Origin: Pusillimonas caeni
Lineage (GTDB): Bacteria; Pseudomonadota; Gammaproteobacteria; Burkholderiales; Burkholderiaceae_B
NCBI RefSeq assembly: GCF_003545815.1
Contig: NZ_PDUW01000012.1
Coordinates: 1 to 64,000 of the forward strand
Reading direction: 5' to 3'
Length of the DNA stretch: 64,000 nt
In this document: piece by piece, positions 49,111 through 59,084 of the stretch
How the letters are laid out: the number at the start of each line of letters is the position of its first letter
Position numbering within the stretch: the stretch's first letter is position 1
Translations under genes and position numbers: made by a program
Notes under the pieces: generated by a model
The model's input: the letters and a program-made list of their open reading frames with translations, nothing else
Databases searched by the model: none
What the model was told of the DNA's origin: nothing

Positions 49111-50133
49111 ATGAGCACGCCGGCGCGCGCCGCCCCGCCCTTGGGCATCACCATGGGCGATGCCGCGGGCATCGGCCCCGAGATCATCCTCAAACTGTTC
49201 GACGCGGGGCTGGACGTCCCCGCCGTGGTCTATGGCGACGCGGGCGTGCTGCGCCGCACGGCGCGCGATCTGGGCCTTCAGCGCATCCCCATCGTCCAGA
49301 CCGATGCGGTCGACGCCCTGCCGGCCGCCCCTTCCGCCGATTCGCTCACCGTGGTCAATCGCTGGCGGGCCCTGCCGCCCGACCTCGTTCCCGGCCGGCT
49401 CGATGCGGCCGCCGGCCGAGGCGCTTATGAATACCTGTGCCACGCTATAGACGACGCCCTGGCCGGCCGCCTGCGGGCCATCGTCACCGCTCCGCTCAAC
49501 AAGGAGGCCATGCAGGCGGGCGGCGCGGACTTTCCGGGCCACACCGAGATCCTGGCCGAGCGCACCGGCACGCCGCACTACGCCATGATGCTGGCCAACC
49601 GCGAGCTGCGCGTCATCCTGGTCACCATACATATGGCGTTGGCCGACGTATTCAGGCACATCACCGTGCAAGGCGAACTGGACACCATCAGGCTGGCCCA
49701 TCAGGCCTGTCTGCAGGCAGGCGTGAAACAGCCCCGCATCGCGGTCGCAGGCCTGAACCCCCATGCCGGCGAGAACGGCCGCTTCGGCCGGGAAGAAATC
49801 GACATCATCGAGCCGGCCATCCGCCAGGCCCGGGCGCAAGGCCTGGACGTCAGCGGACCGTGGCCGGGCGACACCATTTTCATGCGCGCCCGCAGGGGCG
49901 AATTCGACATCGTGGTGGCCCAATATCACGACCAGGGCCTGATACCCGTCAAATACCTGGGCGTTGAGGAAGGCGTGAACGTGACGGTGGGCCTGCCCTT
50001 CGTGCGCACCAGCGTCGACCACGGCACGGCCTTCGACATCGCGGGTCGCGGCATTGCCGACCCGGCCTCGCTTCGGGCCGCCTTCGACATGGCCGTGGCC
50101 ATGACCGCCCCCCTCTCCACGCAAGCTGGATAA
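49111..50133 (+). CDS. pdxA: 4-hydroxythreonine-4-phosphate dehydrogenase (PdxA family)
   Basis: 340 residues from MSTPARAAPP, with GGGGCGG before the ATG; a GTG at 49099 is in frame. Motifs are GITMGDAAGIGPEIILK, APLNKEAMQAGG, FPGHTEILAE and YHDQGLIPVKYLG, plus RTSVDHGTAFDIAG with metal-binding His. PdxA oxidises 4-phosphohydroxy-threonine in vitamin B6 synthesis. Some paralogues (PdxA2, phospho-threonate dehydrogenases) are close; the IPVKYLGVEE segment is slightly unlike E. coli PdxA, so the substrate is less certain. There is no DUF1537 kinase beside it, which argues for true PdxA. Confidence 0.85.
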   Translation: MSTPARAAPPLGITMGDAAGIGPEIILKLFDAGLDVPAVVYGDAGVLRRTARDLGLQRIPIVQTDAVDALPAAPSADSLTVVNRWRALPPDLVPGRLDAAAGRGAYEYLCHAIDDALAGRLRAIVTAPLNKEAMQAGGADFPGHTEILAERTGTPHYAMMLANRELRVILVTIHMALADVFRHITVQGELDTIRLAHQACLQAGVKQPRIAVAGLNPHAGENGRFGREEIDIIEPAIRQARAQGLDVSGPWPGDTIFMRARRGEFDIVVAQYHDQGLIPVKYLGVEEGVNVTVGLPFVRTSVDHGTAFDIAGRGIADPASLRAAFDMAVAMTAPLSTQAG

Positions 50134-50150
50134 CACCCCTCTTTCAAATC

Positions 50151-51119
50151 ATGCTTCGCATCGACCCCTTTCTGGTCAAGCTGCTCGTCGTCGTACTGCT
50201 CGCCAGCCTGCTGCCGGCGCGCGGCGGCGCCGCCGATCTGCTCGGCTGGCTGACCACCTTCGCCATCGCCCTGCTGTTCTTCATGCACGGCGCCCGTCTT
50301 TCACGCGAGGCCATCGTGTCGGGCATGACGCATTGGCGGCTGCATGTCGTGATCTTCAGCATGACTTTCCTGCTCTTTCCCCTGCTGGGAGTGCTTGGCG
50401 CGCCGCTGACCAGCGCTTACCTGACGCCCGAGTTGCAGTCGGGCCTGCTCTTTCTGTGCTGCCTGCCGGCCACGGTGCAGTCGGCCATCGCCTTCACGTC
50501 GATGGCGCGGGGCAATGTGCCGGCGGCGGTATGCAGCGCCTCGGCCTCGAGCCTGCTGGGGGTGTTCGTGACGCCGGCGCTGGCCGGCCTGCTGCTGCTC
50601 GACTCCGGGTCGCAAGGGGATGGATTCCACTACGACACGATCGGCAAGATCATGCTGCAGTTGCTGCTGCCCTTCGTTGCGGGCCATCTGTCGCGCCCAT
50701 GGACGGGCGCCTGGATGGCGCGGCGCAATGCGTCGCTGAAGCTGCTCGATCAGGGAACGATACTGCTGGTGGTGTACACGGCATTCTCCGCGGCGGTGAT
50801 CGACGGCCTGTGGGCGCGCACGCCGATCGAGGCCTTGGTGGCGGTGGTGATCATCAGCATGGTTCTGCTGGCGCTGGTGATGGGCATCGGAATGGGGCTG
50901 GGGCGGCTGATGGGCTTCAGCCTGGAGGACCGGATCACGCTGCTGTTCTGCGGCTCGAAGAAAAGCCTGGCGACGGGGATACCGATGGCGAATATCCTGT
51001 TCGCTTCGCATGCGGTGGGCTCCATCGTGCTGCCCTTGATGGTGTTTCACCAGATACAGCTGATTGTCTGCGCGGTGATCGCCGGCGCGTATGCGCGGCG
51101 GCCGCAGCTTCGGCCATGA
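50151..51119 (+). CDS. Bile acid:sodium symporter family protein (YfeH-like)
   Basis: 322 residues with about ten hydrophobic segments. ALLFFMHGARLSREA near residue 45, CLPATVQSAIAFTSMARGN and FCGSKKSLATGIPMA are the SBF-like (YfeH) signatures. It probably carries an organic anion or amphipath with Na+; the substrate is unknown. It follows pdxA by 17 bases. Confidence 0.85.
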   Translation: MLRIDPFLVKLLVVVLLASLLPARGGAADLLGWLTTFAIALLFFMHGARLSREAIVSGMTHWRLHVVIFSMTFLLFPLLGVLGAPLTSAYLTPELQSGLLFLCCLPATVQSAIAFTSMARGNVPAAVCSASASSLLGVFVTPALAGLLLLDSGSQGDGFHYDTIGKIMLQLLLPFVAGHLSRPWTGAWMARRNASLKLLDQGTILLVVYTAFSAAVIDGLWARTPIEALVAVVIISMVLLALVMGIGMGLGRLMGFSLEDRITLLFCGSKKSLATGIPMANILFASHAVGSIVLPLMVFHQIQLIVCAVIAGAYARRPQLRP

Positions 51120-51258
51120 GCCGGTTCCGTCCCTGGCCTTGACAGCATTCTAAAGATCGCTTCAGACTCATCCTCAATATGTATTCATATCGCCCACGCA
51201 GCGTCCGAAGAACCCGCCGCGCAGAGCAGCCATCAAGAACGAAGAAGGTAGAGACAAG

Positions 51259-52158
51259 GTGCAGACTCCCATCAGAAGCTTTCAAATTGGCGCAGTGAAT
51301 GTCGAGCTTTTGATCGAATCTTCCGATCCGCTGCTGCATCCGGGCGAGCTCTATCCCGATTCCAGTCCTGAACTGATTGCCCGGCAAAGCTGGCTCACCC
51401 CCCATTTATACGATGCCGCCTCCGATCGCCTGGTGATCTGCATGCAAAGCTTTTTATTGCGCAGCGCCGGAAAAATCATTCTGGTCGACACCTGTGTGGG
51501 CGATTGCAAGCAACGGCCCCGGCCCGAGTTCGACGGCGCCGTATGGAACTGGCTGGAGCGGCTCGAGCAAAGCGGCGTCTCGCCCGAAGAAGTCGACGTC
51601 GTCCTGTCCACCCATCTGCACGTCGACCATATCGGCTGGAATACCCGGCTGGTCGACGGAAAATGGCGGCCCACCTTCCCCAATGCCCGCTATCTGTTCG
51701 TCGACAAAGAATACGAATACTGGAGCAGCGACGCAGGCCGCGTGGCGCTGCAGCGTACCGGCGACTATGTCGCCGACAGCGTGACCCCCATTTTCGAAGC
51801 GGGCCTGGCCGACATCGTCGACTTCGATCATCGGATCGACGACGCGCTGCGCCTGATTCCCACGCCGGGCCACACTCCCGGCCATGTGTGCGTGGAGATC
51901 GACAGCGAAGGCAAGAAGGCGATCATTACCGGCGACCTGCTGCATCATCCGCTGCAATGCCGATTTCCCGACTGGAGCACCCGTTTTTGCTTCGACGCCC
52001 ATCAGGCGCGCCAAACCCGCCTGGCCTTCATGAAGCAGCATGCCCATGAAGGCACGCTGCTGTTCCCGGCGCACTTCCCGAGCCCTACAGCAGGATATCT
52101 GCGCTTGGTCCAGGACGAAGCCGAATTACGCTACCGATATGAATTCGTGGATGAATAG
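51259..52158 (+). CDS. MBL-fold metallo-hydrolase
   Basis: 299 residues. The metallo-beta-lactamase zinc motif STHLHVDHIGW lies near residues 116-126 (HxHxDH). Further ligands are in TPGHTPGHVCVE and ITGDLLHHP, and PAHFPSPTAGY near the end. It resembles lactonase-like members of the family; the substrate is not known. The start is a GTG at 51259. The RutB-like gene follows 106 bases later in the same direction, so the two may act together. Confidence 0.85.
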   Translation: MQTPIRSFQIGAVNVELLIESSDPLLHPGELYPDSSPELIARQSWLTPHLYDAASDRLVICMQSFLLRSAGKIILVDTCVGDCKQRPRPEFDGAVWNWLERLEQSGVSPEEVDVVLSTHLHVDHIGWNTRLVDGKWRPTFPNARYLFVDKEYEYWSSDAGRVALQRTGDYVADSVTPIFEAGLADIVDFDHRIDDALRLIPTPGHTPGHVCVEIDSEGKKAIITGDLLHHPLQCRFPDWSTRFCFDAHQARQTRLAFMKQHAHEGTLLFPAHFPSPTAGYLRLVQDEAELRYRYEFVDE

Positions 52159-52264
52159 CTGCAATTTCACTAATGCTTTTTTATTTTCCCTCGCGCTCGG
52201 ACAGCAACGAGACAAAATACCAGAGTTGAGCCTACGCCCCATATCGACCACTTGAAGAGACAGC

Positions 52265-52951
52265 ATGGCAAGCACATCTGTAAACCCGGTCCTGCAAGCC
52301 CGTCCCGAGCCTTTCAGGTTGAACCCCGATCGCTGCGCCATCGTCGTGAACGATATGCAGAACGCCTTCTGCTCGCCGGGCGGCTACCTCGAGCGCATCG
52401 GCTTCGACATCAGCGGCGCAAGGCAAGTCATCGAAGCGGTCGGCCGTGTTTTCGGTTCGGCCCGCGGCGCCGGCATCCCCATCTTTCATTTCCAGAACGG
52501 CTTCGCACGCGACTTGAGCGACATTCCCGAAAATTCGCCATGGTGGTTCAAGTCGCCCGCCATGCGCCATTTTCGGCAGCACCCCGAGCTCGCCGAACCC
52601 ATTCTGGTCGAAGGCAGCTGGGATTTCGCCATCGTCGACGAGCTGTCTCCGCGGCCCGGAGAAGTGGTGATCCGCAAGTCTCGGCCCAGTTGCTTTGCCG
52701 GCACCAGCCTGGACAATCATTTAAGAGCCAGGGGCATCGACACGGTATGCGTCGTGGGCATCGCCAGCAACGTAGGCGTCGAATGGACACTGCGCGAGGC
52801 CGTCTCCAAGGAATACTTCGCTATTCTCGTACGCGACGCAACCATGCCCGCCGGGCCGGATGAAGTACAGCGCACGGTCGAACACAACGTCGAGAACTTC
52901 ATCGGCTGGACCACCACCAGCGCGGAGTTCGCGGCCGCGCTGAGCCGATAG
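52265..52951 (+). CDS. RutB-like cysteine-hydrolase homologue lacking the nucleophile
   Basis: 228 residues of the isochorismatase/cysteine-hydrolase fold, closest in pattern to RutB (ureidoacrylate amidohydrolase): VVNDMQNAFCSPGGYLE, then SCFAGTSLDNHLRARGIDT. The catalytic Asp (D30) and Lys (K138, in VIRKSRPS) align with RutB D24 and K133. The third member, the nucleophilic Cys of the family NVCVEST motif (C166 in RutB), is Gly here: G171 in GIASNVGVEW. Normal cysteine-hydrolase chemistry should therefore be lost. No other rut genes are near. It may be a pseudoenzyme or use a different mechanism. Confidence 0.85.
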   Translation: MASTSVNPVLQARPEPFRLNPDRCAIVVNDMQNAFCSPGGYLERIGFDISGARQVIEAVGRVFGSARGAGIPIFHFQNGFARDLSDIPENSPWWFKSPAMRHFRQHPELAEPILVEGSWDFAIVDELSPRPGEVVIRKSRPSCFAGTSLDNHLRARGIDTVCVVGIASNVGVEWTLREAVSKEYFAILVRDATMPAGPDEVQRTVEHNVENFIGWTTTSAEFAAALSR

Positions 52952-52959
52952 AGAACACC

Positions 52960-54345
52960 CTAAATCGTCATGCCCGGCGTGAAATTGAGGAAGCGCGTGC
53001 TGGAACCCTGGAACGTAAGCCGCACCATTCCGATGGGGCCGTTACGCTGCTTGCCGATGATGATCTCGGCCGAGCCCTTGTCGGGAGAGTCGGGGTTGTA
53101 GACTTCGTCCCGATAGATGAAGAGGATCAGGTCGGCGTCCTGCTCGATGGCGCCCGATTCGCGCAGGTCGCTCATGACCGGGCGTTTGTTGGGACGCTGT
53201 TCCAGGCTCCGATTGAGCTGGGACAAGGCGATGAGGGGGCAGTTGAGCTCCTTGGCCAGGCCCTTGAGCGAGCGGCTGATCTCCGAAATTTCAGTCGCCC
53301 GGTTCTCGCCCGCGGAGTTGGCCGACATGAGCTGCATATAGTCGATGATGATCAGGCCCAGCTGGCCGCACTGGCGCGCCAGGCGCCGGGCCCGGGCGCG
53401 CACTTCCATCGAACTCAGCGCAGGGGTCTCGTCGATGTAGATCTGAGCCTCTTGCACTTTCTGCACGGCATGGGTCAGGCGCGGCCAATCGTCGTTGGTG
53501 AGCTTGCCGGTACGCATGCGGTGCTGGTCGAGCATGCCCACCGAACCCACCATGCGCATGGCCAGCTGCACAGCGCCCATTTCCATGGAAAACACAGCGA
53601 CGGGCAGGCCCTGCTCGATGGCGACGTGCTCGCCGATGTTCATCGAGAACGAGGTCTTGCCCATGGAGGGGCGGCCGGCGACGATGATGAGGTCGCCCGG
53701 CTGCAGGCCGGAGGTCATGCGGTCCAGGTCGCTGAAGCCGGTGGGCACGCCGGTGATGTCGGAGTCGCCCTCGCGATGGTAGAGCTCGTCGATGCGCTCG
53801 ACCACCTGGGACAGCAGGGGCTGGATCTCCTGGAACCCGGCGGCGCCGCGCGAGCCCTCCTGGGCAATCTGGAACACACGCGACTCGGCCTCGTCGAGCA
53901 GCTGGCGCGCCTCCTTGCCCTGAGGGTTGAAGGCCGCGGCCGAGATCTCGTCGGCGACGGACACCAGCTTGCGCAGCATGGAGCGCTCGCGCACGATTTC
54001 GGCGTAGCGGCGGATATTGGCCGCCGAGGGGGTGTTGTGGGCCAGGGCGTTCAGGTAGGCCAGGCCACCCACTTCGTCGCCCTTGCCGGCGCTGGACAAA
54101 GACTCGTACACAGTCACCACGTCGGCCGGGCGCGCCAGGCCGATCAGGCGGGTGATGTGCTGCCAGATGATCTTGTGGTCGAAGCGATAGAAATCTTCTT
54201 CGCCCAGCACGTCGGTGATGCGGTCCCAGGCCGCGTTGTCCAGCAGCAGCCCTCCCAGCACCGACTGCTCGGCCTCGACGGAATGCGGCGGCACCCTCAG
54301 GTAGTCGAGCTGGGGATCACCCGATAGTTTCTTAGCATCCAACAT
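52960..54345 (-). CDS. dnaB: Replicative DNA helicase
   Basis: 461 residues, hexameric 5'-3' helicase. The N-terminal domain begins VPPHSVEAEQSVLGGLL; the RecA-like domain has Walker A AGRPSMGKTSFSMNI and IIIDYMQLM, and the DnaB signature SLKGLAKELNCPLIALSQL with DLRESGAIEQDADL. The start at MLDAKKLSGDP is the usual position; the frame extends upstream into the terminator region. It lies downstream of the rplI terminator. No intein is present. Confidence 0.97.
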   Translation of the reverse strand: MLDAKKLSGDPQLDYLRVPPHSVEAEQSVLGGLLLDNAAWDRITDVLGEEDFYRFDHKIIWQHITRLIGLARPADVVTVYESLSSAGKGDEVGGLAYLNALAHNTPSAANIRRYAEIVRERSMLRKLVSVADEISAAAFNPQGKEARQLLDEAESRVFQIAQEGSRGAAGFQEIQPLLSQVVERIDELYHREGDSDITGVPTGFSDLDRMTSGLQPGDLIIVAGRPSMGKTSFSMNIGEHVAIEQGLPVAVFSMEMGAVQLAMRMVGSVGMLDQHRMRTGKLTNDDWPRLTHAVQKVQEAQIYIDETPALSSMEVRARARRLARQCGQLGLIIIDYMQLMSANSAGENRATEISEISRSLKGLAKELNCPLIALSQLNRSLEQRPNKRPVMSDLRESGAIEQDADLILFIYRDEVYNPDSPDKGSAEIIIGKQRNGPIGMVRLTFQGSSTRFLNFTPGMTI

Positions 54346-54387
54346 GTTTGTCCCGGGAGCCGTAGCCCCTCGTGGGCCCGGCATGAA

Positions 54388-54411
54388 CGAAAAAGCCGGC
54401 TCGCGCCGGCT
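54388..54411 (-). terminator. Intrinsic terminator of the rpsF-priB-rpsR-rplI operon
   Basis: On the minus strand a perfect seven-base-pair stem AGCCGGC/GCCGGCT with a four-base loop (54394-54411) is followed by five T (54390-54394 on the other strand). It lies 65 bases after the rplI stop and 43 bases before the dnaB start, so it separates the ribosomal operon from dnaB. Confidence 0.85.
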
Positions 54412-54475
54412 CGTTACTGCGTGGCGTGGTACATGGCCGTGAACGGCCAATGTACCATGGCGAAGCGAAAGCCGA

Positions 54476-54931
54476 TCAGGCCATTTCGCCTTGCACCTGC
54501 ACCGTGATGTCGGAGACGACGTCGGCGTGCAGCGCGACCTGGGCGGGAAAGTCGCCCACGGCCTTGATGGCGCCGTCGGGCAGGCGGACCTGCGACTTCT
54601 GGATGCCCTCGAAGCCCTCGGCTGCCAGCGCGGCGGCGATGTCCATGGTGGTGACCGAACCGAACAGACGGCCGTCGACGCCGGCCTTTTGCGTCATCTT
54701 GAGGGTCAGGCCATTGAGCTTGGCGCCGGTGGCTTCGGCGGTGGCCAGCTTCTCGGCCTGGGCCTTCTCGATCTCGGCGCGGCGCGCCTCGAACTCTTTG
54801 AGGGCCGCATCGGTGGCACGGCGGGCGATTTTTTGCGGGATCAGGTAGTTGCGGGCGTAACCGTCGCGAACACGGACGACTTCACCGAGATTACCCAGAT
54901 TGGCGACTTTTTCGAGCAGAATGACTTGCAT
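54476..54931 (-). CDS. rplI: 50S ribosomal protein L9
   Basis: 151 residues (E. coli 149). [19 protein letters not shown] and [13 protein letters not shown] mark the N-terminal RNA-binding domain; a long connecting helix and the C-terminal domain follow. It is last in the rpsF-priB-rpsR-rplI operon. Confidence 0.98.
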   Translation of the reverse strand: MQVILLEKVANLGNLGEVVRVRDGYARNYLIPQKIARRATDAALKEFEARRAEIEKAQAEKLATAEATGAKLNGLTLKMTQKAGVDGRLFGSVTTMDIAAALAAEGFEGIQKSQVRLPDGAIKAVGDFPAQVALHADVVSDITVQVQGEMA

Positions 54932-54946
54932 GACGATAGCCTCGGC

Positions 54947-55219
54947 TTATTTGTGGTTGTCGGTGTAAGGCAGCAGGGCCAGGAAGCGCGCGCGCTTGAT
55001 GGCGGTGTCGAGTTGGCGCTGGTAGTGAGCCTTGGTGCCCGTCAGGCGAGCGGGAATGATCTTGCCGTTTTCCTGGATGAAGTCACGCAGGGTGTCCAGG
55101 TCTTTGTAGTCGATCTGCTCGACGCCCGCGGCCGTGAAGCGGCAGAACTTGCGACGCTTGAACAGCGGGTTTTGCTGGTTGAACTTGCGCTTCTCTTTGC
55201 CTTTTTTGAAGAAAGCCAT
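54947..55219 (-). CDS. rpsR: 30S ribosomal protein S18
   Basis: 90 residues. [20 protein letters not shown], then [19 protein letters not shown] and [13 protein letters not shown] are classic S18. There are 15 bases to rplI. The single cysteine near residue 26 is part of FCRF. Confidence 0.98.
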   Translation of the reverse strand: MAFFKKGKEKRKFNQQNPLFKRRKFCRFTAAGVEQIDYKDLDTLRDFIQENGKIIPARLTGTKAHYQRQLDTAIKRARFLALLPYTDNHK

Positions 55220-55324
55220 AATGTGCCTCTTGTCTGTTGCCCGGGCACTGCCCAGGCTGTGTATTTACAATGCGTCGAACCGATGCCGGCCCGCGCGATT
55301 CAGTTTCGTCCGTTCGGAAAGCGT

Positions 55325-55642
55325 CTAGACCACGGCGCTGCCGCTGCCCGCATAAGCCCGGCTCGCCTTCTGTATGTGGACCACCAGCTTGCCGGACCCT
55401 TTGCGGGTAGGAGCCAGAAAGCCCTCTATGGCCAGTTGGGCGCCAAGCGGGGTATCGGCCAGCAGCAAGGCGATATCGCCCAGAGCCACCGCCGAGACTG
55501 TCATGCTGATGCGGCGCTGGAGGCCCGCCTGCATGACGTCGGACTCGTGCTCCAGCTGCATTTCGATGGCCGGCACGCCGGCCGGGGTGTATCGCAACGG
55601 CTTGAGTTCAAGAACGGTGGCCGTCAGTGCAAGCTGGTTCAC
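55325..55642 (-). CDS. priB: Primosomal replication protein N (PriB)
   Basis: 105 residues, OB-fold single-stranded DNA-binding protein of the replication-restart primosome. MNQLALTATVLELKPLRYTP and the G-P/A-E core (GVPAIEMQLEHES) match betaproteobacterial PriB. The start is a GTG at 55642 with GGAA upstream. Its place between rpsF and rpsR is the conserved one. Confidence 0.93.
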   Translation of the reverse strand: MNQLALTATVLELKPLRYTPAGVPAIEMQLEHESDVMQAGLQRRISMTVSAVALGDIALLLADTPLGAQLAIEGFLAPTRKGSGKLVVHIQKASRAYAGSGSAVV

Positions 55643-55664
55643 GCCGGGATTCCGAACGACTGGG

Positions 55665-56039
55665 TTATTCCTTGTCGGTGCTGGCGGACTCGGTCGTGGC
55701 CTTGCGGGCCTCTTCGCGCTCGACAGACTTCATCATGATGGAAGCCGAGGTATCGGCCTTCTTGGTCTTGATGACCAGATGGCGCAGCACCGCGTCGTTG
55801 TAGCGGAAGGAATGCTCGAGTTCGTCGAGCGTGGCCTGGCCGCACTCGATGTTCATGCAGACGTAATGGGCCTTGACGAGCTTCTGGATGGGGTAGGCCA
55901 GCTGGCGGCGGCCCCAGTCTTCGAGGCGATGCACCTGGCCGCCTTCGTTCGTGACGACGGACTGGTAGCGCTCGATCATGGCGGGCACCTGCTCGCTTTG
56001 ATCGGGATGCACGATAAACACTACTTCGTAGTGACGCAT
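55665..56039 (-). CDS. rpsF: 30S ribosomal protein S6
   Basis: 124 residues from [20 protein letters not shown], preceded by AAGGAG at good spacing. [16 protein letters not shown] and [14 protein letters not shown] are S6 signatures. The C-terminal tail is acidic/polar and species-variable. It is first in its operon; the 215 bases between it and folE2 should hold the promoter. Confidence 0.97.
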   Translation of the reverse strand: MRHYEVVFIVHPDQSEQVPAMIERYQSVVTNEGGQVHRLEDWGRRQLAYPIQKLVKAHYVCMNIECGQATLDELEHSFRYNDAVLRHLVIKTKKADTSASIMMKSVEREEARKATTESASTDKE

Positions 56040-56254
56040 GTAATACTCCTTGTGGATGTCTTTTGGCACAGCGCCAAAAGGTCAGCCCGCCGGCACAAGC
56101 CCTGAGTATTCACCCCCAGACGCCTGGCTCGGTCGAGCAAGAAACCAGCTAGTTTAGCACAATTTGCCGCGCAACTGCTTGGCGCCATGTGTTTTTTGCC
56201 GCCGGCCCGCCATCTGGGCGAACGCCCCCTGCGGGACCGGCAGGCCGAACCGTG

Positions 56255-57061
56255 TCAGCCTTCGACGACGGCGTAGGCCGAATGATTGTGTATGGACTCG
56301 AAATTCTCGGCCTCGACACGGAAGCTCTGCACGCCCTCGATATTCTTGATGGCCATGGCGACGTCGCGCACCAGGTCTTCGACGAACTTGGGATTGTCGT
56401 AGGCGCGCTCGGTAACGTATTTTTCGTCGCCGCGCTTGAGCAGGCCCCAGAGTTCGCAGGAGGCTTGTCCCTCGATGCGTTGAATGAAGGCCGGCAGGTC
56501 CACATTGGCCGGATCGCTCAGCACGGCGCTGACCGTGACGTGCGAACGCTGGTTGTGCGCGCCGTATTCGGAGATGGCCTTCGAGCAGGGGCACAGGCTG
56601 GTGACGGGCACCACCACGGTGAGCTCGAATCGGGTGGCTTCGCCCTCGGCGGAGCGCGCCAGCCACTTGACCTCGTAATCCATGAGGCTGGAGACGCCCG
56701 ACACCGGCGCCACCTTGTCGATGAAATAGGGAAAGACGGCCGTGATGTCGCCCTGCTTCGCATTGAGCAGCGGCAGCATTTTTTCGGTCATTTCGCAGAA
56801 CAGGACCGGGGTCATGGGAAGCCGGCGGTACTGCTCGAGCTGCGCCACGAAGCGGGACATGTGAGTGCCCTTTTCTTCGGCGGGCAAGGCAACGGTGAGC
56901 TCCCAATTGGCGACGGTGGGCAGCGCTTCGCCATTGGAGCAGGCGACCAGCATGGGATGCCGCACACCGCGCACCCCGACGCGCTGGATGGGCAAACGGC
57001 GGGTATCGACACTGCTCTGCACATCGGGCATCGCCATGGCCGAATCGGTAACTGAATTCAT
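56255..57061 (-). CDS. folE2: GTP cyclohydrolase FolE2 (type IB)
   Basis: 268 residues. Converts GTP to dihydroneopterin triphosphate for folate; the metal-flexible alternative to zinc-dependent FolE. Signature segments are [40 protein letters not shown] (conserved active-site Cys) and [10 protein letters not shown]. The start at MNSVTDSAM has AGG upstream. It lies 90 bases after dxs in the same direction. Confidence 0.95.
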   Translation of the reverse strand: MNSVTDSAMAMPDVQSSVDTRRLPIQRVGVRGVRHPMLVACSNGEALPTVANWELTVALPAEEKGTHMSRFVAQLEQYRRLPMTPVLFCEMTEKMLPLLNAKQGDITAVFPYFIDKVAPVSGVSSLMDYEVKWLARSAEGEATRFELTVVVPVTSLCPCSKAISEYGAHNQRSHVTVSAVLSDPANVDLPAFIQRIEGQASCELWGLLKRGDEKYVTERAYDNPKFVEDLVRDVAMAIKNIEGVQSFRVEAENFESIHNHSAYAVVEG

Positions 57062-57150
57062 AACTTGACCTGGATGGGCCGGGCTGCAAAGCCCGACCAT
57101 TGACGAGATAAACAACTGTTCATTATGGAACAGTTTAGTCGCTAATGCCC

Positions 57151-59052
57151 TTATTCCCCTAATGAGCTTGCGACTTTATCCTTTTTTCGGACGGCCGGCG
57201 CCGGGAAACGGGCCATGATGCTGCGCTCGATTCCATCCGCATCCAGCCCCACGGACCGAAGCAGCGCGCCCTGCTCGCCATGGTCGATGAAGCGGTCGGG
57301 CAGCCCCAGTTGCAGCACGGGAATCGCCACCCCCTGCTCGCTGAAGTATTCGAGCACGGCGCTGCCGGCCCCGCCCATCAGGGCGGCTTCTTCGACAGTC
57401 ACGACGGCATCGTGACTGCGCGCCAGCTCGTCGAGCAACCCGGTATCCAGCGGTTTGACGAAGCGCATGTCGGCCACGGTGGCGTTCAGTCTCTCGGCGG
57501 CTTCGAGTGCGGCCGGAACGAGCGTGCCGAAACCCACGATGGCGATGCCCTGGCCCCGGCGCAGGATGCGTCCCTTGCCCAGGGGCACGGTATCGAAACC
57601 CGCTTCGACCGGCGCGCCGCGCCCCGCGCCGCGCGGATAGCGCACAGCGGCCGGCCCCTCGTGCCGGTAACAGGTCGTCAGCAGCAGGCGCGCCTCGTTC
57701 TCGTCCGAGGGCGCGGCCACCACCATATTGGGAATACAGCGCAGGAAGGCGATATCGTAATTGCCGGCGTGGGTGGCGCCGTCTGCGCCGACGAGCCCCG
57801 CCCGGTCCAGGGCAAAGGTGACGTCCAGGTTCTGCAATGCCACGTCATGGATGAGCTGGTCGTAGGCGCGCTGCAGGAAGGTGGAATAGATCGCCACCAC
57901 GGGTTTCATGCCGTCGCAGGCCAGGCCGGCGGCGAAAGTGACCGCATGCTGCTCGGCGATGCCGACGTCGAAATAGCGTTGCGGAAAACGCTTGTGGAAT
58001 TCGACCATGCCGCTGCCCTCGCGCATGGCGGGCGTGATGCCCACCAGGCGGCTGTCGTGGTCGGCCATGTCGCACAGCCAGCGCCCGAATACCTGGGTGA
58101 AGGTTTGCCGCGGCGGCGTGGAGGGCTTCTGGATGCCCACCGAGGGATCGAACTTGCCCGGCCCGTGATACAGGACGGGGTCGGCTTCGGCCAGCTTGTA
58201 GCCCTGCCCCTTGCGAGTGACCACGTGCAGGAACTGCAGGCCGCCCAGCGAACGCAGGTTTTCGAGCGTGGGGATCAGGGCGTCGAGGTCGTGGCCGTCG
58301 ATGGGTCCCACGTAATTGAAGCCCAGTTCTTCGAACAGCGTCGCGGGCGACGCCACCAGGCCCTTGGCATGGCCCTCGAAGCGCCGCGCCAGCTCGAGCA
58401 CCGGGGGCATGTGCTGCAGCACGGCGCGGCCCATATTCTTGGCGGCGGCATAGAAGCGCCCGGAGAGCAGGCGGGCGAAATAATGATTCAGCGCCCCCAC
58501 CGGCGGAGAGATCGACATGTCGTTGTCGTTCAGCACCACCAGCATATTGACGTCCGGTGTGACGCCCGCGTTGTTCAGCGCCTCGAAGGCCATGCCCGCG
58601 GTCATGGCGCCATCGCCGATGACGGCAATGTGCTGGCGCTGTATGCCCTTGTTGCGGGCCGCCACGGCCATGCCCAGGGCGGCCGAGATCGAGGTGGACG
58701 AATGCGCCGTGCCGAAGGCGTCGTAAGGCGATTCGCTGCGCTTGGGAAAACCCGATATGCCGCCCAGCTGGCGCAGCTTGGCCATGGCTTCGCGGCGCCC
58801 GGTCAGGATCTTGTGCGGATAGGACTGGTGGCCGACGTCCCATACGATGGGGTCGTCGGGCGTGTTGAACACATAGTGCAGGGCTATCGTCAGCTCGACC
58901 GTGCCCAGGTTGGACGACAGATGCCCTCCTGTCTTCGAGACCGAATGCAGGACGAATTCACGCAACTGGTTGGCCAGTTCTTCCAGCTCGTGCCGGTCCA
59001 GCGACCGCAGGTCGGCGGGGGACTCAATGTGTTCGAGAGAGACAGTAGTCAT
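57151..59052 (-). CDS. dxs: 1-deoxy-D-xylulose-5-phosphate synthase
   Basis: First step of the MEP isoprenoid pathway, thiamine-diphosphate dependent. 633 residues. [19 protein letters not shown] at the N-terminus, ThDP motif [18 protein letters not shown], and the second-domain segment [15 protein letters not shown] are present. It lies downstream of ispA but is separated from it by the 270-bp foldback element at 59085-59354. Confidence 0.97.
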   Translation of the reverse strand: MTTVSLEHIESPADLRSLDRHELEELANQLREFVLHSVSKTGGHLSSNLGTVELTIALHYVFNTPDDPIVWDVGHQSYPHKILTGRREAMAKLRQLGGISGFPKRSESPYDAFGTAHSSTSISAALGMAVAARNKGIQRQHIAVIGDGAMTAGMAFEALNNAGVTPDVNMLVVLNDNDMSISPPVGALNHYFARLLSGRFYAAAKNMGRAVLQHMPPVLELARRFEGHAKGLVASPATLFEELGFNYVGPIDGHDLDALIPTLENLRSLGGLQFLHVVTRKGQGYKLAEADPVLYHGPGKFDPSVGIQKPSTPPRQTFTQVFGRWLCDMADHDSRLVGITPAMREGSGMVEFHKRFPQRYFDVGIAEQHAVTFAAGLACDGMKPVVAIYSTFLQRAYDQLIHDVALQNLDVTFALDRAGLVGADGATHAGNYDIAFLRCIPNMVVAAPSDENEARLLLTTCYRHEGPAAVRYPRGAGRGAPVEAGFDTVPLGKGRILRRGQGIAIVGFGTLVPAALEAAERLNATVADMRFVKPLDTGLLDELARSHDAVVTVEEAALMGGAGSAVLEYFSEQGVAIPVLQLGLPDRFIDHGEQGALLRSVGLDADGIERSIMARFPAPAVRKKDKVASSLGE

Positions 59053-59084
59053 ACGTATGGGACGTGTATCGGGTTTAACAGGCC

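Noticed and set aside
47464-50136. An 890-codon minus-strand open frame opposite PIN-phoH and pdxA
   Set aside because: It spans two recognisable genes and their gap; composition is that of a GC-rich antisense shadow.
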